A stretch of DNA of 64,000 nt from Ostrinia nubilalis (lineage: Eukaryota > Arthropoda > Insecta > Lepidoptera > Crambidae). Each line of letters starts with the position of its first letter. Position 1 is the first letter of the stretch. A program made the translations under genes and the position numbers. The stretch covers positions 744,001-808,000 of the forward strand of contig NC_087104.1 in NCBI RefSeq assembly GCF_963855985.1, in the 5' to 3' direction. Below, piece by piece: positions 41,401 through 44,755 of this stretch. The notes under the pieces are model-generated. The model was not told the DNA's origin. It was given only the letters and a program-made list of their open reading frames with translations, and searched no databases.

Positions 41401-43456
41401 GGTGTCACGAACTATGTGACTGACTGTACCAGGAATGTTGTTATGTAAATTGAAATATAAATTCTTAAATACCGTCATGTAAGGTATGAGACAGCTGCGA
41501 AGCCCCGTCCACTTCATAATATTTTTGAATTAATAGTCTAATAGACATTGATCTGTTTTAAAAAAACCTTTATTAATAACTTTGTTACAGTATATTCTAC
41601 TTTCTCTGCTCCGTCATGCCATTTAGATGTAGTTCACTGCTTTTATATTGCACTTACAAGCATGCCCTTTCAGTATGAAGAGTAAAGCCAATTGGGAAAA
41701 GGGAACTACAGTAAAATTACATAATAGTAAGGAATGTAGTAGTCACAGATTTTGGAAGTTTAGTCACTATTATTTTTTATATCAAGGTGCTTTTTATTAC
41801 TGAATGGTTGATAGGAAAATGCATAACTAGTCATGCTTATTTTCATTAAAAACGTTTAATATATTCTTATTAATATTATGTATTTTGAGTGTGTAAGATA
41901 AAAATACTGTGTGTTTCAGTCATTACAATATTTTTTTAAATTAATTAAATATTTCCTTACCTCGTAATTATTGCCGCACACTCGAAACATTCAACCAGTA
42001 TTCCGAGTATTCGTATGACGGGGCACAAGTCGCCGGTAGTGGTTGCTACTTTTCAGACGCTTTCACCCTATATGCATTACCTATTATAATCGAATATTTT
42101 ATTTATGTTCTTATGTGGGTAATAATAAATCATAGAGCTTAGCATCATGTATTAGAATCTCTGGTTATATTATGTATCATAGTCGTATGTAATTTCATCT
42201 TTAATAAGGCATGCAATTTGTATTATGTATTCGACATTAGTTTCTGCAATAATTTTATATTTATGGCTGTGGGCTAACGTATGCTTTCTTGTAATCGTCC
42301 ACCCCTTCGGTTTCAGTTACTTATTTCCATTTATTTTATACATTTCATTTATGTTTCGTTCTCTAACTACAATAACTACCTGTATAATACAACTTACATA
42401 TTTATATTTGCGTACATGCACACTGTGACTTTATAATTTAGCTTCTGAGCACACAGCTCAGCGCGTGAATAATTTTGAGTAGTCTTACCGCTTTTCTGTG
42501 TCCCGTAAGGTGAGAGAAGTATGTAGGTAGTTACTACATCGTTCGGATCTCGCCTTCGGGATCGACTCATTAAAATGATTGACTAACAGATTTTTTCCCG
42601 TGACCGAAACGAAAGTCCCAGTGTGCACCGCGCGTCATGTGTCACTCGTCACTAACATGCTAACACGGCTCGTGTGCTTGTCCCCACATTGCAGCGCTAA
42701 GGACGCGGAGAGGAGCGGAGGCCGCGCCCTAAGCCCTTCTCACCCCCCCTTTGTTGCTAGCCCCGCGCCATGGACTTCACCGAGGACCCCTTCAAGGACT
42801 ACCGCTACGAGGACCCCTTCAACATCGAGGACCCCTTCGCCGACGCCGACGCCCGCCGACCCACCTCCGTCGCCGGCTTCGAGACCGACCTGTTCTCAAA
42901 CGCCCCCGCCCCGCCCCGCGGCGGCCGCGTCTCCGCCCCGCCGGTACAAACTGCCCCGCCCGACGCCTGGGCCGCCTGGCCCAACGACAACTGGGCCGCC
43001 GACGACGCCTGGGCCAAGCCCGTCCGCCCTGCGCCCGCTACCAAGCCCCTTAACAACTCTAACGCCGACGCGTGGGCCGGGAACTCCAGCGACAACGCCG
43101 GCGACTGGAAGACCGACAACTGGGCGAGCAAGGCCGACGGCTGGGCCGCCGACTGGGGCGCCGACCACAACCGCAACCTCAACGAAACCTGGCCTTCCAC
43201 GCTGCCCGGCAAGAAGGAGCGCAGCCCGAAGCCGGTCAAGTACGCCAAGTCGCTCGTGCACACCATCGGCGGCATCGGCCGCGCCAAGCACAAGGAGAAG
43301 AAGGCCAAAGCGCTGGACGCGCTGCCGTCCGAGGAGCAGCAGTGGGCGTGGGCCGCGGCCGAGTCGGCGCGCCTGCAGGCCGAGGCCGACGCGCGCCGCC
43401 GACAGGAGGACGCCGAGTTACAGCTCGCGCTGGCCATCTCGCGCCAGGAGAAGTGA
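2379..43456 (+). CDS. Eps15: Epidermal growth factor receptor substrate 15 (Eps15), EH-domain endocytic adaptor
   Basis: Eps15 scaffolds clathrin-mediated endocytosis at the plasma membrane (and the synapse in flies). EH domains bind NPF peptides, DPF repeats bind AP-2, and UIMs bind ubiquitin. Seventeen exons join in one frame to about 975 aa: 2379-2405, 2834-2878, 7344-7478, 13270-13368, 14192-14353, 16605-16715, 17853-18071, 19067-19269, 20702-20900, 26961-27125, 28697-28786, 30185-30382, 31993-32163, 34749-34889, 36170-36265, 38708-38878 and 42761-43456. All junctions are phase 0 except exon 8/9, which splits a Trp codon. Domains: EH1 about 12-100, EH2 about 125-215, EH3 about 285-370, coiled coil about 410-575, eight DPF motifs about 630-760, UIM region about 935-975. 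Exons are strongly GC-rich while introns are AT-rich. Five exons carry tandem duplications across their donor sites, and a FAM187-type gene lies antisense in intron 9. A further small exon cannot be excluded. Confidence 0.92.
2813..2833 (+). CDS. Eps15: Possible alternative start of Eps15 (unspliced first exon)
   Basis: An ATG at 2813 reads MWIEPLQ directly and in frame into exon 2 without splicing. The same bases form the acceptor (ttgcag) of exon 2 in the main model. It could be an alternative first exon of a downstream promoter, or chance. Confidence 0.3.
2834..2878 (+). CDS. Eps15: Eps15 exon 2, start of EH1
   Basis: Encodes [15 protein letters not shown], the first helix of EH domain 1. 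Acceptor ttgcag, donor gtaagt, phase 0. Confidence 0.88.
3217..5093. mobile_element. Large palindromic (foldback) DNA element, about 1.9 kb
   Basis: Two arms of roughly 0.9 kb (3217 to about 4100, and about 4197 to 5093) are imperfect inverted copies around a short AT-rich centre. Both ends read CAACGTGTCCCAAAATTCAA toward the interior and are flanked by TA, as in Tc1/mariner-type insertions. The short open frames on both strands show no recognisable protein. A third, partial copy of the arm lies at 63673-64000. Confidence 0.75.
5110..6113 (+). mobile_element. hAT-family DNA transposon remnant with 8-bp target duplication
   Basis: Flanked by perfect 8-bp direct repeats GTTTAAAG (5102-5109 and 6114-6121). 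Terminal inverted repeats are TAGAGTTGCCACGAATA on the left and TAGACATGCCACGAATA (reverse complement) on the right. Both ends are packed with CCGAATATTCGG-type subterminal palindromes (about 5137-5205 and 6003-6100). The interior encodes a damaged transposase C terminus. Confidence 0.88.
5274..5809 (+). pseudogene. Frameshifted hAT transposase C-terminal fragment
   Basis: One frame carries an acidic segment, then [21 protein letters not shown] (FY...DP.WW region). After a frameshift near 5650 the second frame carries [20 protein letters not shown] and ends at the stop 5807-5809. Together these match the hAT C-terminal dimerisation region (ERLFS.AG......KR). The DNA-binding and catalytic parts are absent, so this is a dead, internally deleted copy. 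Confidence 0.8.
6122..7343. other. Rest of Eps15 intron 2
   Basis: AT-rich intron sequence. Apart from a Helitron-like copy at 6912-7103 nothing else is recognised. Confidence 0.5.
6912..7103 (-). mobile_element. Diverged non-autonomous Helitron-like element (copy 2)
   Basis: Ends in CTAG on the minus strand and begins near TCCTACTATATTATAAATGC, between host A and T. It is shorter and more diverged than the copies at 1606 and 12949, hence older. Confidence 0.6.
7344..7478 (+). CDS. Eps15: Eps15 exon 3, EH1 core
   Basis: Encodes [20 protein letters not shown] and [16 protein letters not shown]. The Trp of KIWDLSD is the conserved NPF-pocket residue of EH domains. Donor gtacat, phase 0. Confidence 0.92.
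11421..11690 (+). mobile_element. tRNA-derived SINE (copy A)
   Basis: The head has RNA polymerase III boxes: A-box-like TGGTGTAGTGGTTC and B-box GGTTCGATTCC in a tRNA-like arrangement (about 11421-11491). The body is shared with the inverted copy at 22580-22840, and it ends in an (ATTT)n tail. It is not called as a functional tRNA because it is fused to a repeat body and dispersed. Confidence 0.75.
12702..12816. mobile_element. Short palindromic MITE
   Basis: Ends GCCCGTTTTCAC and GCCGGTTTTCACC are inverted, and the interior pairs CCTATTTTTTAAGTGACCC with its near-complement. About 115 bp, non-coding. Confidence 0.55.
12820..13240 (+). repeat. Dispersed repeat interrupted by a Helitron (copy A)
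   Basis: The bases on either side of the Helitron at 12949-13189 match a continuous copy at 22079-22312 (shared blocks include GTGACATTGACA, ATGACAGCAGCTCA and TTTTAACGTTTTA). This identifies the original empty site as GCTCA/TTGGCTAT. Confidence 0.75.
12949..13189 (+). mobile_element. Non-autonomous Helitron-like element (copy 3)
   Basis: 241 bp, beginning TCCCAACTAATATTATAAAT and ending GGAAAGCTAG, inserted exactly between A and T of the host repeat. Near-identical to 1606-1838 in opposite orientation, with two more CTGT units, so the family has moved recently. Confidence 0.85.
13270..13368 (+). CDS. Eps15: Eps15 exon 4, end of EH1
   Basis: Encodes [20 protein letters not shown] and a Pro-rich tail. 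This is the final helix of EH1. Acceptor ccccag, donor gtgagt, phase 0. Confidence 0.9.
13814..14040. mobile_element. Palindromic MITE in Eps15 intron 4
   Basis: Ends pair as AAGGTGCAAGTTCGTAGCCG against AAGGTGCAATTTCGAAGCCG, followed by CAGCAGCAGCAG on both arms. Non-coding. Confidence 0.6.
14192..14353 (+). CDS. Eps15: Eps15 exon 5, start of EH2
   Basis: Encodes a Pro/Ala-rich linker and then [20 protein letters not shown], the first helix of EH2. The acceptor at 14190-14191 is the only one before the 13-copy array, so the first donor (gtagga at 14354) is assumed to be used. Read-through reaches a TAG within seven codons. Confidence 0.88.
14251..15973 (+). repeat. Eps15: Array 1: 135-bp tandem repeat of exon 5 3' end plus splice donor
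   Basis: Thirteen copies of the exon 5 segment from GCGCCGCTGGGCGACTGG to GGGAACAAG; donors occur every 135 bp at 14354, 14489 and so on to 15974. The first twelve donors are followed by one 34-bp spacer, while the last reads into the apparently original intron (gtacggg). Copies carry scattered substitutions (GGACTC/GGCCTC, GATGCC/GACGCC, one GCCGAG/GTCGAG), so they are not identical. Confidence 0.95.
16050..16272. mobile_element. Palindromic MITE, GAGCACGTAGAATTT family (copy 1)
   Basis: Long inverted arms with ends near GTCTGGTCTGCGAGCACGTA and a central hinge (ACTGTGCGACGGGC). Same family as 18128-18326, 26211-26380, 31478-31610 and 58481-58685. It lies 80 bp after the last donor of array 1. 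Confidence 0.8.
16605..16715 (+). CDS. Eps15: Eps15 exon 6, EH2 core with EF-hand loop
   Basis: Encodes [20 protein letters not shown] followed by [13 protein letters not shown], a canonical calcium-binding EF-hand loop, and the conserved EH Trp. Acceptor tttgcag, donor gtgagt. Confidence 0.93.
17366..17811. mobile_element. MITE with GGTAGCCTTTCGAA ends
   Basis: Inverted ends GGTAGCCTTTCGAACTAAGC and GGTAGCCTTTCGAAGCGAGC (reverse complement). It is interrupted by a second element at 17553-17781. Confidence 0.65.
17553..17781. mobile_element. hAT-type MITE nested in another MITE
   Basis: Flanked by perfect 8-bp direct repeats CTATAGAC (17545-17552 and 17782-17789). The right end, read inward, is CAGCGGTTCCCAAACTTATT, a typical hAT terminus; the left end is a degraded version. 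It sits inside the 17366-17811 element, so it is younger. Confidence 0.75.
17853..18071 (+). CDS. Eps15: Eps15 exon 7, end of EH2 and Pro-rich linker
   Basis: Encodes [20 protein letters not shown] (last EH2 helix), then an Arg/Pro/Ser repeat (RPPS units, itself a small DNA minisatellite at about 17934-17983), then [10 protein letters not shown]. Donor gtgagt. Confidence 0.9.
18128..18326. mobile_element. Palindromic MITE, GAGCACGTAGAATTT family (copy 2)
   Basis: Same arms as 16050-16272, with the central hinge in opposite orientation. It starts about 55 bp downstream of the exon 7 donor. Confidence 0.8.
18676..18974. mobile_element. Palindromic MITE, CAGGGTGTTAGG family (copy 1)
   Basis: Ends CAGGGTGTTAGGTAAATGGG are inverted and flanked by TA. 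An extra internal palindrome near 18700-18750 suggests a local rearrangement. Other copies: 39370-39631 (full) and 34492-34573 (half). Confidence 0.8.
19067..19269 (+). CDS. Eps15: Eps15 exon 8, EH3 first part
   Basis: Encodes [18 protein letters not shown], the EF-hand loop [13 protein letters not shown] and [12 protein letters not shown]. It ends inside the Trp codon (TG/G), giving a phase-2 donor gtgagc. Its second half is amplified in array 2. Confidence 0.92.
19175..20056 (+). repeat. Eps15: Array 2: 135-bp tandem repeat of exon 8 3' end plus splice donor
   Basis: Seven copies start at 19175, 19310, 19445, 19580, 19715, 19850 and 19985. Six retain the donor (19270, 19405, 19540, 19675, 19810, 19945). 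The seventh breaks at 20057 and runs into a diverged version of the spacer. Early copies have CACGCGTTC and the last two CACGCCTTC. The spacer end (GAGAGTGCCGCGCCGACCGG) resembles intron sequence at about 20299-20318. Confidence 0.95.
20095..20410 (+). repeat. Mosaic of duplicated intron fragments after array 2
   Basis: 20095-20160 and 20340-20405 are diverged direct copies (GGCAATCTACGTG... and ...TGACTGATG). Between them are a copy of the start of FAM187 exon 7 (20160-20219) and a segment (20213-20268) repeated at 22312-22366. Confidence 0.6.
20160..20219 (-). pseudogene. Fragment copy of FAM187-like exon 7 start
   Basis: About 60 bp matching 21532-21592, which spans the acceptor and first codons of the nested receptor's last exon (SCWQRDVLV). 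It lacks the membrane segment and stop, so it is a stray copy inside the Eps15 intron. Confidence 0.65.
20503..20632. mobile_element. Palindromic MITE ending about 70 bp before exon 9
   Basis: Arms share AGCGGAGCGGAGAAGT and its complement, with a central TCTGAATAATGAAC loop. Non-coding. Confidence 0.6.
20702..20900 (+). CDS. Eps15: Eps15 exon 9, end of EH3
   Basis: Completes the split Trp and encodes [20 protein letters not shown], the last EH3 helices. Then come a Pro stretch, a seven-Ala run coded by GCC repeats, and TVDLLQ. Acceptor ctcacag, donor gtcagt. Confidence 0.9.
21397..26584 (-). CDS. FAM187-type transmembrane protein with two Ig-like domains
   Basis: Complete seven-exon gene inside Eps15 intron 9 on the opposite strand. 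Exons in order: 26584-26413, 26158-25959, 25655-25473, 25138-24944 (24956 is a second in-frame donor choice), 23693-23512, 23028-22873 and 21562-21397, all GT/AG; about 413-417 aa. Residues 1-20 form a signal peptide ([18 protein letters not shown]). Ig domain 1 spans exons 2-3 ([23 protein letters not shown]). Exon 4 has [20 protein letters not shown], the cysteine module seen in FAM187 proteins. Ig domain 2 spans exons 5-7 ([25 protein letters not shown]). A hydrophobic helix at about 389-402 ([13 protein letters not shown]) and a short basic tail end the protein. It should be type I, with a large extracellular part. An RGD at the exon 1/2 junction may be fortuitous. The ligand is unknown. 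Confidence 0.85.
22079..22312 (+). repeat. Dispersed repeat, uninterrupted copy B
   Basis: Matches both sides of the Helitron at 12949-13189 and preserves the empty site GCTCATTGGCTAT near 22255. It is followed by a segment shared with 20213-20268. Confidence 0.7.
22580..22840 (-). mobile_element. tRNA-derived SINE (copy B)
   Basis: Reverse complement of the element at 11421-11690, with the same B box (GGTTCGATTCC) and tRNA-like head at about 22770-22840. It ends about 30 bp from FAM187 exon 6, in the intron. Confidence 0.75.
23851..24016. mobile_element. Palindromic MITE, GTGCTCCCTCAC ends
   Basis: Inverted ends AGGTGCTCCCTCACCGGGAG and CAGTGCTCCCTCACTGGG (reverse complement), within the FAM187 intron 4. 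Confidence 0.6.
24017..24943. other. Rest of FAM187-like intron 4
   Basis: No exon or clear element recognised. If the receptor has another small exon, this is where it would be. Confidence 0.3.
25213..25394. mobile_element. MITE with GGGTGCGTTTGG ends
   Basis: Inverted termini GGGTGCGTTTGG, flanked by AATGT and ATTGT (possible imperfect target duplication). It lies in FAM187 intron 3. Confidence 0.5.
26211..26380. mobile_element. Palindromic MITE, GAGCACGTAGAATTT family (copy 3, diverged)
   Basis: Perfect outer arms TAAAGTCCGGTCGGCGA and complement. It lies between FAM187 exons 1 and 2, ending about 30 bp from exon 1's donor. Confidence 0.75.
26961..27125 (+). CDS. Eps15: Eps15 exon 10, start of coiled coil
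   Basis: Encodes [20 protein letters not shown], then [20 protein letters not shown], which has heptad spacing. Acceptor ttttacag; first donor gtgaga at 27126, then 14 further copies in array 3. Confidence 0.9.
27059..28399 (+). repeat. Eps15: Array 3: 91-bp tandem repeat of exon 10 3' end plus splice donor
   Basis: Fifteen copies of the segment from GGACGCAGAGCTCGCGG to AGTCTGCAG, with donors every 91 bp from 27126 to 28400. Each spacer also holds a second GGTGAGAG donor-like site. Four late copies change GCAGAGCTC to GCACAGCTC. The period is not a multiple of three. Confidence 0.95.
28697..28786 (+). CDS. Eps15: Eps15 exon 11, coiled coil
   Basis: Encodes [20 protein letters not shown] and [10 protein letters not shown], a coiled-coil segment. 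Codon use is AT-rich, unlike the neighbouring exons. Acceptor ttacag, donor gtaaga. A 1.1-kb element starts at intron position +11. Confidence 0.9.
28797..29899. mobile_element. Palindromic (foldback) element abutting the exon 11 donor
   Basis: Inverted arms of about 450 bp with ends CAGTGTGAGTCACGTTAAAG, flanked by TA on both sides. No transposase remains. The left end is 10 bases after the splice donor. Confidence 0.85.
30185..30382 (+). CDS. Eps15: Eps15 exon 12, Ala/Glu-rich coiled coil
   Basis: Encodes [36 protein letters not shown] and [14 protein letters not shown]. Long heptad-like coiled coil. Acceptor gcctcag; first donor gtgtga at 30383. Confidence 0.9.
30261..31472 (+). repeat. 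Eps15: Array 4: about 138-bp tandem repeat of exon 12 3' end plus splice donor
   Basis: Nine copies; donors at 30383, 30521, 30659, 30797, 30935, 31076, 31214, 31335 and 31473. Copies 1 and 6 are three bases longer (LKEKER versus LKEER), and copy 8 lacks 17 bases of spacer. Each full spacer ends in CCGCCGCGCAG, an acceptor-like site that would give a 105-nt in-frame exon. The array ends directly in a half MITE. Confidence 0.95.
31478..31610. mobile_element. Half copy of the GAGCACGTAGAATTT MITE fused to the end of array 4
   Basis: Contains only the hinge and right arm, ending ACGTGCTCACGGACCAGGC. The left arm is missing exactly where array 4's last donor (gtgtgac) begins the intron. Confidence 0.75.
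31993..32163 (+). CDS. Eps15: Eps15 exon 13, end of coiled coil
   Basis: Encodes [20 protein letters not shown], a seven-Ala run, and then [14 protein letters not shown]. Acceptor cccag, donor gtcagt, phase 0. Confidence 0.88.
32186..32272 (+). repeat. Dispersed repeat with CATCATCAT tail
   Basis: A (CAT)n run is followed by TTTCAGCCACAGGACATCC and CACTGCTGAACATAGG. Similar pieces lie at 63292-63362 and, inverted, at 36972-37140. Probably the end of a retroelement. Confidence 0.6.
32395..32532. mobile_element. PIF/Harbinger-like MITE with 3-bp TAA duplication
   Basis: Ends GGGCTGATTTTTCAA are inverted, and TAA flanks both sides (32392-32394 and 32533-32535). The centre pairs TTCTTCAGTTAAAA. 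It is inserted in the left arm of the 32303-34490 element. Confidence 0.7.
32975..33173. mobile_element. MITE with CAGGGTGG ends at the dyad of a palindrome
   Basis: Ends CAGGGTGG and CCACCCTG with TA on both sides. The host without it reads CCGGATTATATAATCCGG, a perfect palindrome whose central TA is the target. Confidence 0.75.
33361..34408. mobile_element. Palindromic (foldback) element with CAGTGTGTCCGGGC ends
   Basis: Arms of about 500 bp meet near 33887. Inverted ends CAGTGTGTCCGGGC are flanked by TA. Related in architecture to 28797-29899. Confidence 0.85.
34492..34573. mobile_element. Half copy of the CAGGGTGTTAGG MITE
   Basis: Only the right arm (TCTGACTTCACC... to CCTAACACCCTG) is present, directly against the end of the nested complex at 34490. 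Confidence 0.7.
34749..34889 (+). CDS. Eps15: Eps15 exon 14, DPF motifs
   Basis: Encodes [16 protein letters not shown], then [10 protein letters not shown] and [10 protein letters not shown]. The two DPF tripeptides are expected to bind the AP-2 alpha appendage. Acceptor cctcag, donor gtaggc. Confidence 0.92.
35689..35983. mobile_element. hAT-type MITE with 8-bp target duplication
   Basis: Flanked by GATCTAGT (35681-35688 and 35984-35991). Inverted ends CAGTAGCGGCGTAAGG and CAGTGGCGGCGTAGCATAGC; the interior repeats CCGCCCCGGGTGCCA. A second copy is at 61033-61351. Confidence 0.85.
36170..36265 (+). CDS. Eps15: Eps15 exon 15, DPF motifs
   Basis: Encodes [20 protein letters not shown] and [12 protein letters not shown]: two more DPF motifs. 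Acceptor ttgcag, donor gtaagt. Confidence 0.92.
36642..36668 (+). repeat. 27-bp match to the spacer of array 1
   Basis: ATCATAGAGATATAGAGAGA followed by TGCCAAC, identical to the intron-like spacer repeated twelve times in array 1, 21 kb upstream. The flanking bases differ. Confidence 0.85.
36972..37140 (-). repeat. CATCATCAT-tail repeat interrupted by a small MITE
   Basis: Reverse-strand copy of the 32186 repeat (CCTATGTTCAGCAGTGGACG ... GGCTGAAATGATGATG), interrupted at about 37012-37109 by a palindrome with CCTAAGATGCGCGCC ends. Confidence 0.6.
37633..37729 (+). pseudogene. Eps15: Decayed duplicate of Eps15 exon 16
   Basis: An acceptor (ccgcag) is followed by GGCGCGTGGGAGTCGGACCC, nearly the same as exon 16 at 38708. 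Internal bases after GACCCGTTCG are deleted, which shifts the frame, and the copy breaks off after GTGCTGCCGCCCAA into a short palindrome. It cannot replace exon 16. Confidence 0.75.
38708..38878 (+). CDS. Eps15: Eps15 exon 16, DPF and Pro-rich segment
   Basis: Encodes [20 protein letters not shown], a Gly-rich turn, then [20 protein letters not shown], a potential SH3 ligand. Acceptor gtgcag, donor gtaaca, phase 0. Confidence 0.88.
38860..39052 (+). repeat. Eps15: Duplication 5: 98-bp direct repeat across the exon 16 donor
   Basis: Two copies, 98 bp apart, of the last 19 exon bases, the donor and about 80 intron bases. The donor is gtaaca in the first copy and gtacca in the second. Same geometry as arrays 1-4 but only two copies. 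Confidence 0.9.
39370..39631. mobile_element. Palindromic MITE, CAGGGTGTTAGG family (copy 2)
   Basis: Full-length copy with inverted CAGGGTGTTAGG ends; TA follows the right end. It matches 18676-18974 without the extra palindrome. Confidence 0.8.
40229..40372. mobile_element. MITE, CACCCAAAGTAGCC family (copy 1)
   Basis: Inverted ends near AGTCAGCRTCAA and TTCATGACACCCAAAGTA. Other copies at 41296-41428 and 59279-59411. Confidence 0.7.
41296..41428. mobile_element. MITE, CACCCAAAGTAGCC family (copy 2)
   Basis: Same arms and central TACAATTGGAATAAGGTTGT as the other copies. Confidence 0.7.
42761..43456 (+). CDS. Eps15: Eps15 exon 17, DPF cluster, Trp-rich region and UIMs
   Basis: Acceptor ttgctag after a long pyrimidine run. 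The exon opens [11 protein letters not shown] with three EDPF motifs in 30 residues, then a region of DAW/DNW/DGW repeats, a basic stretch ([13 protein letters not shown]), and the paired UIM region [19 protein letters not shown] ... [16 protein letters not shown], stop TGA. The second UIM is canonical (LALAIS). The first has AWAAAES in place of the usual core and may be weak. Confidence 0.93.
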   Translation, partial: PRAMDFTEDPFKDYRYEDPFNIEDPFADADARRPTSVAGFETDLFSNAPAPPRGGRVSAPPVQTAPPDAWAAWPNDNWAADDAWAKPVRPAPATKPLNNSNADAWAGNSSDNAGDWKTDNWASKADGWAADWGADHNRNLNETWPSTLPGKKERSPKPVKYAKSLVHTIGGIGRAKHKEKKAKALDALPSEEQQWAWAAAESARLQAEADARRRQEDAELQLALAISRQEK

Positions 43457-43837
43457 GCCGGCTTTGCAGGGCTCCTCCCGAATGCTTCGTTTTGAATGTT
43501 TCCGTCTCTTTTACGCGAACGCGAGCGACCGGGACGGGTAGACCAGAAACTGCGCGAGAGGCGTTCCGGAGTGGCCCGCTGCGCGATCAAGTCTCCGAAC
43601 CGAGGCATTTGACGTTTCGTTCATCGTTTGTTTAGCGAGCGACCGTTCGTCGGGGGCGCTCTCGCTACGTTATGATACTGTTGTATCGGAAAGTTTGGGA
43701 GTGGAGCGAAATTGTGGAAGCCGGTGCGTGTGCGTGCCAGCTTATGCGTCCCAGTCGGTGTCCCAGTTTAAATCAAAGTATTAGAACTGTTTTTCGAATC
43801 GATCGGAGCTGGATCGGTTGACTTCGTTAACCCTTAA

Positions 43838-44755
43838 CCACTGACGTGTCATTTTGTTACACTAACACTGACGTACGTACGGCATACGTACGTAACTTTG
43901 AAGACCTCCTGGTGTATCAATAGAGTGTAACTTTGGTGAAATTTTAATTTAAATTATTTACACATGTTTATATTAAACAGAGATAGTAAAAAAAACATAG
44001 TAACATTAATATAATAGTATGATATTGGTGAAATCCTCCAGATGTAATAAAAGTTGGAATGGCATTTTTTAAAAATCAACACAAAAATATTCGATAACAC
44101 TAGGAACTTCTATTTTGGCCATTTTAAAGATTAATAACAGTTTTAATCAGGAAAAAATCACAATAGCAATAATTCACAAATTAAGTCACTTTTTAATACA
44201 GTTCATTTAGGAAGGCTATTTTCTATAGTCTTTCTTTGTTTGATGACCTGGTCACCAGTTTGCCGTACTTCAAACTAGCTAGGAAATATGAAGATATGGT
44301 ATACAATCTTCAGAAGTCAAATTCAAAGCCACGAACTAAAGCTCCTTCATCATCATGATGATTGTCCTCGAAAACCGCAACTAATATAAACATTTTCATT
44401 CACTGGATTTTTTGCTAATTTCTTCGTCATTTGTAATATTTTTTGGCGTAAATAAGGTTTTTTATGTATAGACAGCCAAGTAAATAAATTAGACTGCTAA
44501 CAATTAATTTTATCTATGGACCAACATACAAAAGCGACGTTGAAAAAGTTACACTAACACTGACGTTACGTACCACATACGTCGGGTGGTCTAGCTCTCC
44601 TACTTAGGGACGTGCTAACCATCTATTTTCTCCCGTCGCACACGCATCTCTGGCCACTAGGAAACTACCAAAAAAGACACGCTAAAATTCCCGCACAAAA
44701 TGAAGTTTTGAACGAAAAACCGTTTGACCGACGTACCACGTACGTACGTCAGTGG
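43838..44755. mobile_element. piggyBac-like non-autonomous element
   Basis: TTAA flanks both ends (43834-43837 and 44756-44759), and the inverted termini read CCACTGACGT. Subterminal repeats contain TTACACTAACACTGACG near both ends. No transposase frame. The TTAA target and duplication are the piggyBac hallmark. Confidence 0.7.

Larger units (their letters stand above)
39632..42760. other. Rest of Eps15 intron 16
   Basis: AT-rich. Contains two copies of a 130-145 bp MITE family (40229, 41296) and, at 39731-39800, a degraded piece with CCGCCCGCGACTTCG resembling a retroelement end. No exon was recognised. Confidence 0.45.

Noticed and set aside
42579..43541. 320-codon plus-strand open frame, rich in Pro, Thr and Arg
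   Set aside because: Off-frame reading of Eps15 exon 17, which is GC-rich. The Eps15 frame has the DPF and UIM motifs.
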